From Papiliotrema nemorosa (taxonomy: Eukaryota; Basidiomycota; Tremellomycetes; Tremellales; Rhynchogastremaceae): 64,000 bases of DNA. This document shows, one piece after another, positions 11,474 through 21,782 of this stretch. The notes under the pieces were generated by a model, which was not told the DNA's origin, did not search any database, and worked only from the letters and a program-made list of their open reading frames with translations. The DNA lies in assembly GCA_032158125.1 (NCBI GenBank), contig JASKOT010000038.1, positions 1 to 64,000 on the forward strand. Direction: 5' to 3'. The translations under genes and the position numbers were made by a program. Numbering within the stretch: the first letter of the stretch is position 1; each line of letters starts with the position of its first letter.

Positions 11474-12512
11474 ATGTCGCAATCCCCTACTCGTTCTCGA
11501 GAGGGGACGCCTTCGACTGCTTCCTCCCAGTCGTCTAGGTCGATTCCAGGACTAGACCGCGCGACGAGCAGTAACATGAGCATTGCCGATCCTCAATCCC
11601 CGGTCGAGACGGACAAGTTTCGCAAACGGATGGAACTCGAGCAGGTGAGAAACCACCTCGAGGAGGACTGACCATAGACCATGCAGCGACTGCAGCAGCG
11701 TTTACAACTCGCTTCGATCAAAGCTGAGCATGGTTGGAGTGACATGACGATCAATGAAATTGAAAACGTAAACAAACCCTAGAAATCCCCACTGACGATA
11801 GAAACTACCTGAACTCAAGCTACCCCCTACGCCTGACCGTGGACCATCCTACGCTCCACCGTCACCATCACGTCCATGGCAGCTGGTTGATGTGCTCTGG
11901 CAACCCCTACCACCGCCCACTCGCGCTTATCCCGCCTCCCCTTCGTCCCCCTTGAAGCGATCTCGAACGGAAGACGAACCGGTGGCTGGACCTAGCAACC
12001 ACTCTAGACGAGCATCAGGATCTCATCAATCCCCACTGCAACGTGTACAACGGAGAGAGAAGAAACGATCACAATCCCATTCCCTGTACCGAGCGACCAC
12101 CCAAGATGTCAACGCGGCCAAGGCGCTGACAGCCATGCTGGGATCATCCTCTCCCCAGCGGAGAAACTCTCACCATGCACCGGGACTCGCATACAATGCT
12201 TCGTTACCCCTTCCACCAGCCTTTGAGAAACCTACGCACCGTCGTGCTTCCTCGGTCTCGGCTTCTCCTCGCGAGGAAAAAGTCTCGCCGGACGATACAG
12301 ATGCAGCGGAATTGATGATGTTTCTGGCGCATTCTCCTTCACCTGCTACCAAATCTACCGGGCGCTTTGCACAGGAGCAAGCGAGTCCGAGAAGCATGGG
12401 CAAAGCAGCAAGAGTCTTGTTTGCGGACGACGGAGCGGGCAAGGTGGAAAAGCACTCGAATTTGGTCTTGGCCCCGCCCATAGGTGCCGATGGGGAGAGG
12501 GCTACATTGTAA
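11474..12512 (+). CDS. Whi5/Nrm1-like G1/S transcription repressor (tentative)
   Basis: A Ser/Pro-rich, mostly disordered protein. Exon 1 (11474-11644) encodes a Ser/Thr-rich leader ending FRKRMELEQ. Exon 2 (about 11678-11767) encodes MQRLQQRLQLASIKAEHGWSD, then INEIEN, which resembles the conserved helical motif of the Whi5/Nrm1 family. Exon 3 carries many SP/TP sites, a basic block (RREKKRSQSHS), AAKALTAMLGSSS and AAELMMFLAHSPSP; the last resembles a segment seen in Whi5-like proteins. Whi5/Nrm1 proteins bind SBF/MBF factors and hold back G1/S genes until CDK phosphorylation. The assignment rests on short motifs only. The introns are 33-34 nt with CTGAC branch points. Confidence 0.55.
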
Positions 12513-12888
12513 GGGACATGTCAAGGTTGTGATAGAATAATATCATGTATAATCCAATGTTGGTATGATACCTTTACACTGCTGAACAGTACGGGAACTT
12601 GTACTTTGCTCCTCCGTCCGGCGTAGTTGCACAAGAGAGGCGAAATCATGGAGCAATGGCTCTCGTGGACTAGCCAGGTCCACCTTGTGTGCTCCTCGCT
12701 ATGGCGGCTGTATGTACCATCCTACCATTGCTCGATCTGGACTCACGTGAAAGAGCAATCATGCCTCGCGCCTCGACCTCGCATTCACCGGGATGTTATG
12801 CTCACATGCATACACCCCCCCCCCCGTGTCACCCGGAAAATGTGTTGACAGTCGTCGAGTTTCCCGCTTCAGGAAAGGTACCAAAATA
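12513..12888. promoter_or_regulatory. Intergenic region upstream of the histidine kinase
   Basis: 376 bp with no gene. It includes a run of about 11-12 C near 12826-12837 and pyrimidine-rich sequence before 12889, consistent with a promoter and 5' leader. Confidence 0.4.
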
Positions 12889-15800
12889 ATGACGCCGCCC
12901 TTTTCATACCACCCCCTCTTTCGACACTCTCAAACCTCTCGACCACCTCACCACAGACCATCAGGCTACATGATAGAAGTAGTAGACGGGTTGGACCTCT
13001 CCGGGGTGCCCATCCCATTCTTAGAGGTATGCCCCGAGGTCGACCAAGCTGAACTCAGGCGTACCCCTTCCCGGCATTCGTCCTAGCCATACCCATTGCC
13101 CAACGGGCCACTCGACCTCGACTCGTTTCTCGTGATACCGATGTGACGGTCAGACATTACTACGACGATGTATCCCCACTCGGCGGACCTTCCATGCAGA
13201 GCATATCGTCCATCACCATAGCCTGGAGTAACGAACGGTGGCTGAGAGTCACCCAGGGGAGAAACTGGGACGACATGTTGGACCATTCGACGCAAAATCG
13301 GTTACAACATTGGATAGAAGACGACGAGGAGGAAGAAACGGTGTTTTTCCTAGAGACCAGAGATCCCGGCGTGGTGCTCTACCTCTCGAAAACGATCCTG
13401 CCCCTCACCCCACCATCTACCACGCACGCCTTTTGTATCATCACATCCCAGGCCGACTCTGGTCGATCGCCCTACACTCCCTCCGACCTATCCTCACCGG
13501 GTCTAAGGTCATCCATAAGTGAAGTCCGATCTTCCTTTTCTCAAATGCAAATGTCCACCTCGTCCAACCCCCGGACATCCATATCGACCGATACATCCAA
13601 AGCGTCGGGGTCGACCGAATATTTCCCCACTATGGGGGGGCCGAGACGGACGAGGAAGAAAGACGCTGCGTTGAGCATACAGCATATGATCTCGGCAGCA
13701 GACGAGTACTGGCAAATGCTCGAAGCGTTCGATTGGTCAAAGACAAAACTAGGTCCGAGAGAGACTTGGGCGGAAAGCATAGGACCTTTGCTATCCGTCA
13801 CCTTTCAGAGCAAATCGATGGATTGTATTTGGCTCGGGGAAGATCTGCATTTAATATAGTGAGTTCACCAGAAGTCACCCGGAGACCGAGCTCATCCCAG
13901 TAACAAGGCATATTCTGCACTCGTCGAGCCGGGCACGTTTGGAGCTCCCGGAGCTCAGGTCTGGGCAGCGATATGGGATTACCTCCAGCCATTAGTCGAG
14001 TCGGTATTCAACGGTACGCCAGTATACAAGGAGGACGACCAGCTGTTTTTCCAAACGTTTGCAGGGGATCATCCCCTTGAAACGTACTTTTCCTGGCGAT
14101 ATGTCCCAATCTCGACTCGAGAGGGCAAGATTGTGGGTCTCTTCAACCAGGCCATCGAGACGACCGAAAGAGTGCTGGCCGAGAGACGGCTGGCAACGAT
14201 ACGAGAATTGTCTGATCAGATGCTTATCGCGCGATCGACGAGAGAGTATTACGACTCGATGGCCAATGCGTTTGATCAAAATCCCAACGACGCCCCCTTC
14301 ATCCTCTGTTACAGCGTCACGCCCAAAGACTCTTCAGCGACTATACAAAACGTCGAGGCGAATCTGGAATGCACCGTTGGGGTGCCGAGCGACCACCCTT
14401 CACGCGTCGAGCAGCTGTCCCTACAGCTGCCCATCAAAACGCGGTTTGGTCTCGGGCCTGGAGCGGATCGACTGTCCTCTCCAACGCTATCCGCCATATC
14501 TGCCATGTCCTCTGGCTCAGGTCGACAATACTTGACATCCAATGCAAGCTCTTGGCCGATACAAAAAGCCTTGGCAACAAGGCAAAGCGTCATTGTCGAA
14601 GACTGCCAGGATATTATCCAGGGGTACCCTGTCCGAGCGTACGGAGAGCTGCCGTTTGCCGCGGCGGTCGTACCCATTTGCAGTGACACGTCGACCGACC
14701 TCCCAGAAGCTGTGCTCATCATCGGTCTCAACCCGCGAAGACCCCTCGATACCGATTATGACGGGTGGATTCACGTCTTGCGCTCCCAGCTCGCCTCTTC
14801 TCTCATGTCGGTCAAGGCACACGAGGCAGAGAGAGCCAGGCTCGCTGATATCATGCGGATGGAAAAGGCCAAGACGGCCTGGTTCAGGGGCGCAGCGCAT
14901 GACCTGAGGAGTCCGTTGACTCTGGTCAGCGGACCCATTGAAGACGTGCTCGATACAGAACTCGCACCGGGTCAAAGGGCCCACTTGACGACTGCCAAAC
15001 GCAACGTAGATCGTTTATTACGCCTTGTCAATACTCTGCTCGATTTTTCACGTCTCGAAGCGGGTCGCATACAGGGCAAATTTGCCCCGGTCCACTTTCC
15101 CCAATGGATTCGCGACCTTGCCGAGCTGTTCCGACCGGCTGTCGAGAGGTCGAAAATGGTGTTCGAGGTGGATATACAGCCTCACACTGAAATGGTGTAC
15201 ATCGACCCGACACTGTTCGAAACCATTATCAGTAACCTCATCGGTAACGCGCTCAAATATACCGAGAAAGGATCCATCACGGTTCGAGTCACCTTCAACA
15301 CCCACGCCGAGATTGCAGTCATTGACACGGGAGTCGGGATACCTCAGGAAGAGATTCCCCATGTCACCGACTGGTTCCACCGGGCCACCACTGCGATCCA
15401 TTCTGGAACTCAAGGCACTGGTCTAGGCCTCGCACTTGCACGTGAACTGCTCAAACTGCACGATGGAGACCTACTTGTGACCAGCTCAACGGGCGAGAAC
15501 CACGGGTCGACATTTACCGCTCGGATCCCTCTAGTCGTCCGCGAGTCTGACGATGCCGACGATATCGAGCCATCTGCTCAATTTGGCCAGTACGGCAAGG
15601 CTGTCGTCAAAGAAGCCATGCGATGGACGAGACCTGCCCCTGCTACTGAAGCGTCTAGCGAGGCGGGCGAAGATGCTCGTTCCAGTGGAACTGGGAATGG
15701 AACCCTGACATCCAGATGGAGTGATGGGCTCTTGTTTGAAAAGCAAGACACCCTTCTCATCGTCGACGACAATCTCGACATGCGATCATACATTCGGACC

Positions 15801-18284
15801 ATATTTAAACGCTACTGCAATGTCATTGAAGCGTCGGACGGGGAACAAGGGATCGAAATGGCTCGAAAACATCGTCCCCATCTCATCCTTTCCGATGTCA
15901 TGATGCCTCGCGTGGGGGGTCTAGAAATGTTGCAAGAGCTGCGAAAGGACGATTCGACTCGACTCATCCCCATCATTCTCCTTTCTGCGATCCAAGGCGA
16001 CGAATCTCGGGTGGAAGCCCTGATCATGGGCGCCGACGATTACATGGAGAAGCCCTTCAGGCCGAAAGAACTCTTGGCAAGGGTGCACCTTCACATGCAA
16101 GTCGGCAAGAAGCGAGTCAAGCTGGAAGAAGGGTTTGCCGAGAGGGAAAAGCAAATCACCGTGTTATCCGACTTCGCGCCTTGTGGAATCATGAGGGCAG
16201 AGGTGCCTAGCGGTACATTGACCTATGGCAACGCAGCGTGGCGCCGATTCGCAGGCATGCCCGATGATGTGGGCGCCGATCGATGGCCCGAGTACGTTAC
16301 TCCGGAAACAGTACCCATGTTGCTCAAGCCGTGGGGAGAGTTTATGACGGGCCAGGAGAAATCCATCAAGCTGTCGTGGAAGTGGTTGACCGGGATCACC
16401 GTCGAGGGGCTGTTTATCCGATTGGACCTGGTCGACCCGAGCATGACGGGTGTACTGGGGTGTATCAGTGATATCACGTACCAGGAACAACGGGTGCTCG
16501 ACGCGCAACAACGTCAACGCGAGGCGGAAGAGTCGAGGCAGCAGCAAGAGTTGTTGATTGATCTCACCTCGCACGAGATTAGAACCCCCGTCTCGGCTAT
16601 TCTGCAATGTTCTTCCCTGGTCAAGGAGAATTTGGTCGCACTCAAGGAACAACTCCGGTGGGCCGGTGAAGGAGGCTACAAGCCTACCAAGGAGCTCTTG
16701 TCGGATCTAGAGGAAGACGTCGAAGCTCTCGAGAGTATCTACCAATGTGGTCTGGTGCAGGAGCGGATCGCCGGTGACGTCCTTTCTCTCGCCAGGATTC
16801 AACTCGACATGTTGTCTCTGTACGACGTGGAGATGGATCTCCGTAAAGAGGCTCGTAAGGTTGTATCAGTCTTTTCCTCCGAGGCCAAGAGTAAAAAGAT
16901 TGAACTGGTACTCGAATTTGGACAGTCGTTGGACATGGCCAAGGTCGCAGGAATCAAGACGGACCCAGTGAGGTTGGGCCAAGTGGTGACCAATCTCATC
17001 TCAAACGGTGCGTCGGTTTTGCATATGTCGCTGACTCTAGCCATGCGATTCACCGCCACGAGCGATGTGCGACGCATCACCACCACGTACAACATTTCTT
17101 TTGTCCCACCCGCCGATGACTCTTGCGCTCTACCGAGCTCGATCGCATTGCCGGACAACACGCCTCCGGCAGAGGACACTCCGCTGTGGCTGTTTATCAG
17201 TGTTAGAGATACGGGACCAGGTCTGGGCCCCAAAGAATTGGCCATGCTGTTCAAACGGTTCTCTCAAGGCAACAAGATGATCCACACCCGGTACGGCGGA
17301 TCAGGGTTGGGTCTGTTCATCTGCAGAAGTGAGTCGTCCAGTGTGATACTGCTGACCGTAGAAATCACGGAAATGCTAGGAGGTCGCATCGAAGTACGAT
17401 CAAACCTCGGCGAGGGTAGCGTCTTTAGATTCTTCATCAAGACCCGTGCAGTCACTCCTCCCTCGCCCATCGCCGCCATGGTGGCTTCCACCTCGACTCC
17501 CAATATTGAGATGATCCGCCGAGAGTCTAGCATGTCGGGTGCTGCAACGCCCACCTTGTCCATTTCATCCTCCCAGTCGATTGGATCCATGGCAGATACC
17601 GACTGGTCGACTCAACATGTGTTGATCGTCGAAGACAATGCGATCAATCAGACGGTATTAAAGCGGCAATTGGTCAAGGCGGGTCTGACGTGCGATGGTA
17701 CGCCTTTTTAATCGTGGCTGATTCCGGCGACTGACAAACAGTTGCAAACAACGGTTTGGAAGCTCTGAATCTCATACGAGAAGCCGATAGGCAGGCTAGA
17801 AGAGGTGGGACGGGTCGTAAAAAGCGATACAACGTGGTTCTCATGGATCTTGAAATGCCTGGTGAGTAGGGTGTTTATGGCACAGGATGCAAAACTGATG
17901 CGCAGTCATGGATGGTCTGACGGCTGTACGAGAGATACGTATGGCTGAAAAGACTGGAACTTTGGCCAGAAACATGGTCATTGCTCTCACGGGGAATGCC
18001 CGTCAAGGTCAGATTGAGCAGGCGCTACAAGCTGGCATGGACGATGGTGAGTCTTCGCTCGTGTATCTCCACCTCCACCTCGTACCGCCACGCGGTGTCT
18101 CCCTTGAACTGCGGTGGCGGTGGCTTGTATCCTTACCCTTTCTATTCCCACCTTTTACTGGCATGAGCTAACTCTGACGTCAGTGGTTATCAAACCGTAC
18201 GTTTTGAAAAATCTGTTGCAAAAGATACGAGAGATGGGCCTGAGGCGAGACGAACTGGAACAAGCCGAGGATGTTCCATTTTAG
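12889..18284 (+). CDS. TCO2: Dual hybrid histidine kinase (Tco2-like)
   Basis: A very large sensor with two kinase and two receiver modules, the architecture described for Cryptococcus Tco2, which feeds the Ypd1-Ssk1-Hog1 phosphorelay. In order: an N-terminal PAS-like sensor region; a GAF-like region; HisKA-1 with AAHDLRSPLT (about 14895) and its ATPase (NLIGNALKYT, DTGVGIP, GTGLGLA); receiver 1 (LIVDDN, LSDVMMP, EKPF; about 15750-16100); a second PAS-like part; HisKA-2 with TSHEIRTPVS (about 16567); ATPase-2 (DTGPGLG, GGSGLGLFIC); receiver 2 (LIVEDNAINQ, LMDLEMP, VIKP). Both phospho-His and both phospho-Asp sites are intact. Introns lie near 13027, 13859, 17008-17040, 17329-17361, 17699, 17862 and 18048. 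The start at 12889 is uncertain; an in-frame ATG at 12970 is the alternative. Confidence 0.92.
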
Positions 18285-18688
18285 CATGGCTAGGTCAGCA
18301 TGACGCGCGCGCCTCTTCAATCGAGGTTTTCTTTTAGGGTTCTTCTAGCGCGAATGCGTTGAACATTTGCAGGGCGGAAGTATCAGGTGGGAGGGTGGGA
18401 CCTGGCGATCTCGATAGACAGGGGTTGTCTTGGATCAAGGAATTTGCTTGTTTGTATCTTTCCCAATAGTCGTCATAGTGGCCATATCTGGCATCCACAT
18501 TGTAGCATAGCGATAGTTGTCGTGCATCTCACGGTGATCCAAGAGACGTGGCTCTTACTGGCAGACAGTGAATGGTACATCTAAACAAAACATGCGGTAT
18601 GCTGATTATCGGTACATATGTGAATAGTGATACACTATAATCTTCTCGCGGCTCCCAACAAGCGGTGCAATCTTCTATATCCGTCTTT
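18285..18688. other. Convergent 3' intergenic region
   Basis: About 400 bp between two convergent genes (histidine kinase + and bZIP -). Both 3' ends and their poly(A) signals must lie here. I see no gene. Confidence 0.5.
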
Positions 18689-19609
18689 CTATACCTTCTC
18701 ATATCTCGACAGCCTCGCAGTGAGGTCTGCTACTTGCTTTCTCAGTCTGGACGCTTCATCGTTGGCAGCTCTGATCTGGAGATCCTTGCTACTAAGATCC
18801 GTCTCGAGTGTGGATAGATGTTCTGAATAATCAGCAATTATATGCAGTGATGACAATCTGCTCACCCTTTCGTTTGGCTCGGAACGTCCTGGCTGAGATT
18901 CTATTCCTGACCCTCTTCCTCTCCCTCGCAGAGAGCGCTCGGTAGTCCTCGACCTTCATACCCCAAATCATACCATCCCTCTCTACACCCTCCGCAATCT
19001 CATGATCGTGATAATCCTGAGGGAGATCCATGTCGTCTTCGTGCGAGACTCCCGAGTCTAGTGACGATGCCCGTCGTTTGGCTCCGCGTTTCGGCGAGGG
19101 CAAGGGAGTCTCGCGACTTTGAGAAACAGGAGACGGGGACTGGACCAATCGATCAATCACCTCGACCGATTGCATATTGATATTGGCGGGTCGGGATTGG
19201 AGTAGCGAAGTAGGGATTGCCGAAGGGGGTTGTTGGTAGAAGTATTGAGGAGGTTGAGAGTTGGAGGACTGAGAGTAAGGCTGCGATGATGATGTCCTCG
19301 AAGGCATGACAGATGACAAGTACGACGAGGAGCTCGAAGCGGTGGGTTGAGCACCAAAGTAGTCGTTGGAAATGTTCAAACCGCCCGGAGTGTTACTGTT
19401 GAGCCATTCCGAGGGTGAGAAAGCTGGTAGGAGGAAGTTTTGGTAGAGATAAGATCCCCAGGCTGGAACAGAGTTCTGACCGTCAGCATTGTCAGAGGAG
19501 GTGGACCCACCAAGACGCCAGGGGATGGAGGGGGTGCAGGTTGTGCCATGACCGGTTTTTGGTCGAGGTCGAGAATGTTGGTAGGCATGATCGGGTTCAT
19601 CGTGGCCAT
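18689..19609 (-). CDS. bZIP transcription factor
   Basis: Fungal bZIP factor. The ATG at 19609 (MATMNPIMP) starts a short first exon; a 35-nt intron (about 19490-19524) leads into VPAWGSYLYQNF. A long Ser/Gln/Pro-rich region follows, with SQPPQYFYQQPP and several SP sites, then a predicted nuclear signal (PKRGAKRRASS). The basic region is RERKRVRNRISARTFRAKRK, which fits the N-x7-R core. A second intron (about 18828-18870) splits the basic region from the zipper. The zipper (HLSTLETDLSSKDLQIR, then RLRKQVADLTARLSRYE) has leucine-type heptads and ends at the stop at 18689. The basic region resembles basidiomycete bZIPs with the NKISARNFR pattern. Target genes cannot be inferred. Confidence 0.88.
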
Positions 19610-21544
19610 TGTTGAGTCGATCGACTCGAGGGTATAGTATGACTGGTTGAAAAAGTGTCTGGATTGCAAGTCGAAAGTTTGACACGTTGATTTATAAGCC
19701 GGAAGACCGCTTCATGTAATCTCTGGATGATCGCTCGGTGGAGGACCCTCGGTGAGGGTTGTAAGATGTGTTGCTAGGTCCAGATGACCTGTACGAGGTG
19801 TCGCTTTATAGATACACGATGTGATCTGAATGAATGGGCGACGTAGAGTGATCGATGCGGATGCTATATACGACCGGATAATGTCACCGTTCTCGACCTG
19901 GTCTCACTCGTCTTTATAAAGCTCTTGCCCTCCATACTCATCGACTGCGCGACTCCATTCCGCGGATGTAAAAAAACCATGCAAAGGCCGCCGACACGGC
20001 CATCGGGGAACGACCCCGAAGGGTATCTCGATTTTTTGGTTTGTCAAGAGGTATTTTTTTTCTCGCTGTTGGAATCCCTTCTCCACTCCACCTCCTTCCT
20101 TGGAGTGGTATGCAGCCACGGCTCGCAGAAGCGATACCTCCGGAAGGAGGGAAGAGGTGGGATGGGTCATGGGAATGATTAGGTATCATCATTACGAAGC
20201 ATACCCAAGGGCCAGGAAACAGGATTGAGTGATTTTGCGGCAAGTGGCGGCGGGCGAAGGCGCATTCATCGGCAAGGTCTCTCTTCTCGCGCCCCGTATC
20301 ATGTTTCCGGGTTCGATTGTACCTTCACGGCCGCGCGTGTAAGAGTGCACAATTGCGTCGGAGGGAACAGCAGAGGCGCATTTAGGCTTTACGTATTCTG
20401 GTCTGGAAAAGCCGTGCTTCTGCGCCTAGTGGAGCAGCCCGTGTTTGACATGTGGAATTAGGGAACCAAGAGGGATCTCTCTCCCACAACTAGACTGTCT
20501 ACTGACGGTTCAGAGCAGTAGACGTAAAGCTCAAATCGCTTGTAAGCTTGTCGTAAACACACCACTCGTTCCAAGTGTTTACGTTTCCAGAATGACAGAT
20601 GTTCGGCCGCCGAGGCAGAAGCAGAGGCAATCAGTTTTCGGGCATCACGGGCTTTGGCTTGGCTCTCCGTCGAGCGATGGAGATCATCCAACCTGGCACG
20701 CTACACAAAGGCCCTACTCCGATCGTCCATCACGGAGTGCTCCCGGGACCCGTTATCCGTCTCCGTCCCCATGTTCGATGTGCATTGAAGTGGCTGTGGC
20801 CATGTCTTGGGACGGTGTATGGAACGGACGATCGCTCCAACGATTCAACCTCGCCTGTTCTCGACCTCCGCCCGGTATAGCCATTTCGTGTCGAAAATGA
20901 GTCAGCACGATGAGGGGGGTGGTGGTATGATGTAATAAGGTTGCTCACATGTTCCCCCCCCCCATACTTCGCGCTCCGCGGAACAGTGGCAAACTCTGGT
21001 TCCCGAACAATTTACAATGTTCCCGACCTGGAGCCGCCGATCCGGTAGAACGAGGTGGAGTCGGTCATTCCAGACTGGTCAAGTCTGGTCTGGACTTTTT
21101 GTTGCTCCACAACTGGGTTACTACCTCCCACGGAGCACAGGTTGTCCCACTCTTGCACATCTCTGAGACTCGACTGCGAAAAGCAGGCAGTGACTAACCG
21201 ACTTTGTCTGGACCAACTTGGGAACGCCTCTTTGACATGGCAAAACTTGAAAGCAAGCGAGCTGACTCATCGATCGATATGGACCGGCTCTCTACGGATC
21301 CTGGCGGATGTACAATGACCTGCCTCTTCAACATCGGTCCGGAAGGATTCATCTCAGTAGTGAGGTCGCCATGTATCTCGCACAAGCTGTCATTTCAGGT
21401 GCTATGTACATTCTCTACTGCTTCCGATGTTGTTTCTACCTTAAATTACAATCTTGTTGTATTCCAATGCTCTTCTACCCTCCTACGTACACTTGACGAT
21501 CCCTCTGTATGCCCAAAATGATTTACCCACCGTGGCGCTTTCTG
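19610..21544. promoter_or_regulatory. Long gene-free region upstream of the bZIP gene
   Basis: About 1.9 kb between the bZIP start (-) and the 3' end of the polyQ protein (-). The small ORFs here show no domains, no spliced continuation and no codon bias. A C10-11 run lies near 20955. A long upstream region is common for regulatory genes in these fungi and may carry a long 5' leader or an unannotated non-coding RNA. Confidence 0.5.
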
Positions 21545-21742
21545 TTATTGTTGCGGGTAGTTGGGCTGAGGATAGACCAATCCCGGCATGCCATATCTAC
21601 CCATCAGATTCATCCTCGACTGGAGCTGGGTGACTCACACTTGCGGCATGACGAGACCCTGCTGCATCGGGTCCATAACCCACGGTTGGGCATACGGAGT
21701 TTGGGTATTCTGCAAGAGCTGATGTGGCTGAAGCGGCTGATG

Positions 21743-21782
<40 letters not shown>

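Noticed and set aside
12826..12837. C-run as possible G-quadruplex or origin element
   Set aside because: A single homopolymer run does not meet a quadruplex pattern; similar runs occur near 20955 and are likely simple sequence.
20445..20900. 151-codon plus-strand ORF in the gap upstream of the bZIP gene
   Set aside because: No recognisable domain, poor composition and no splice partners; treated as chance.
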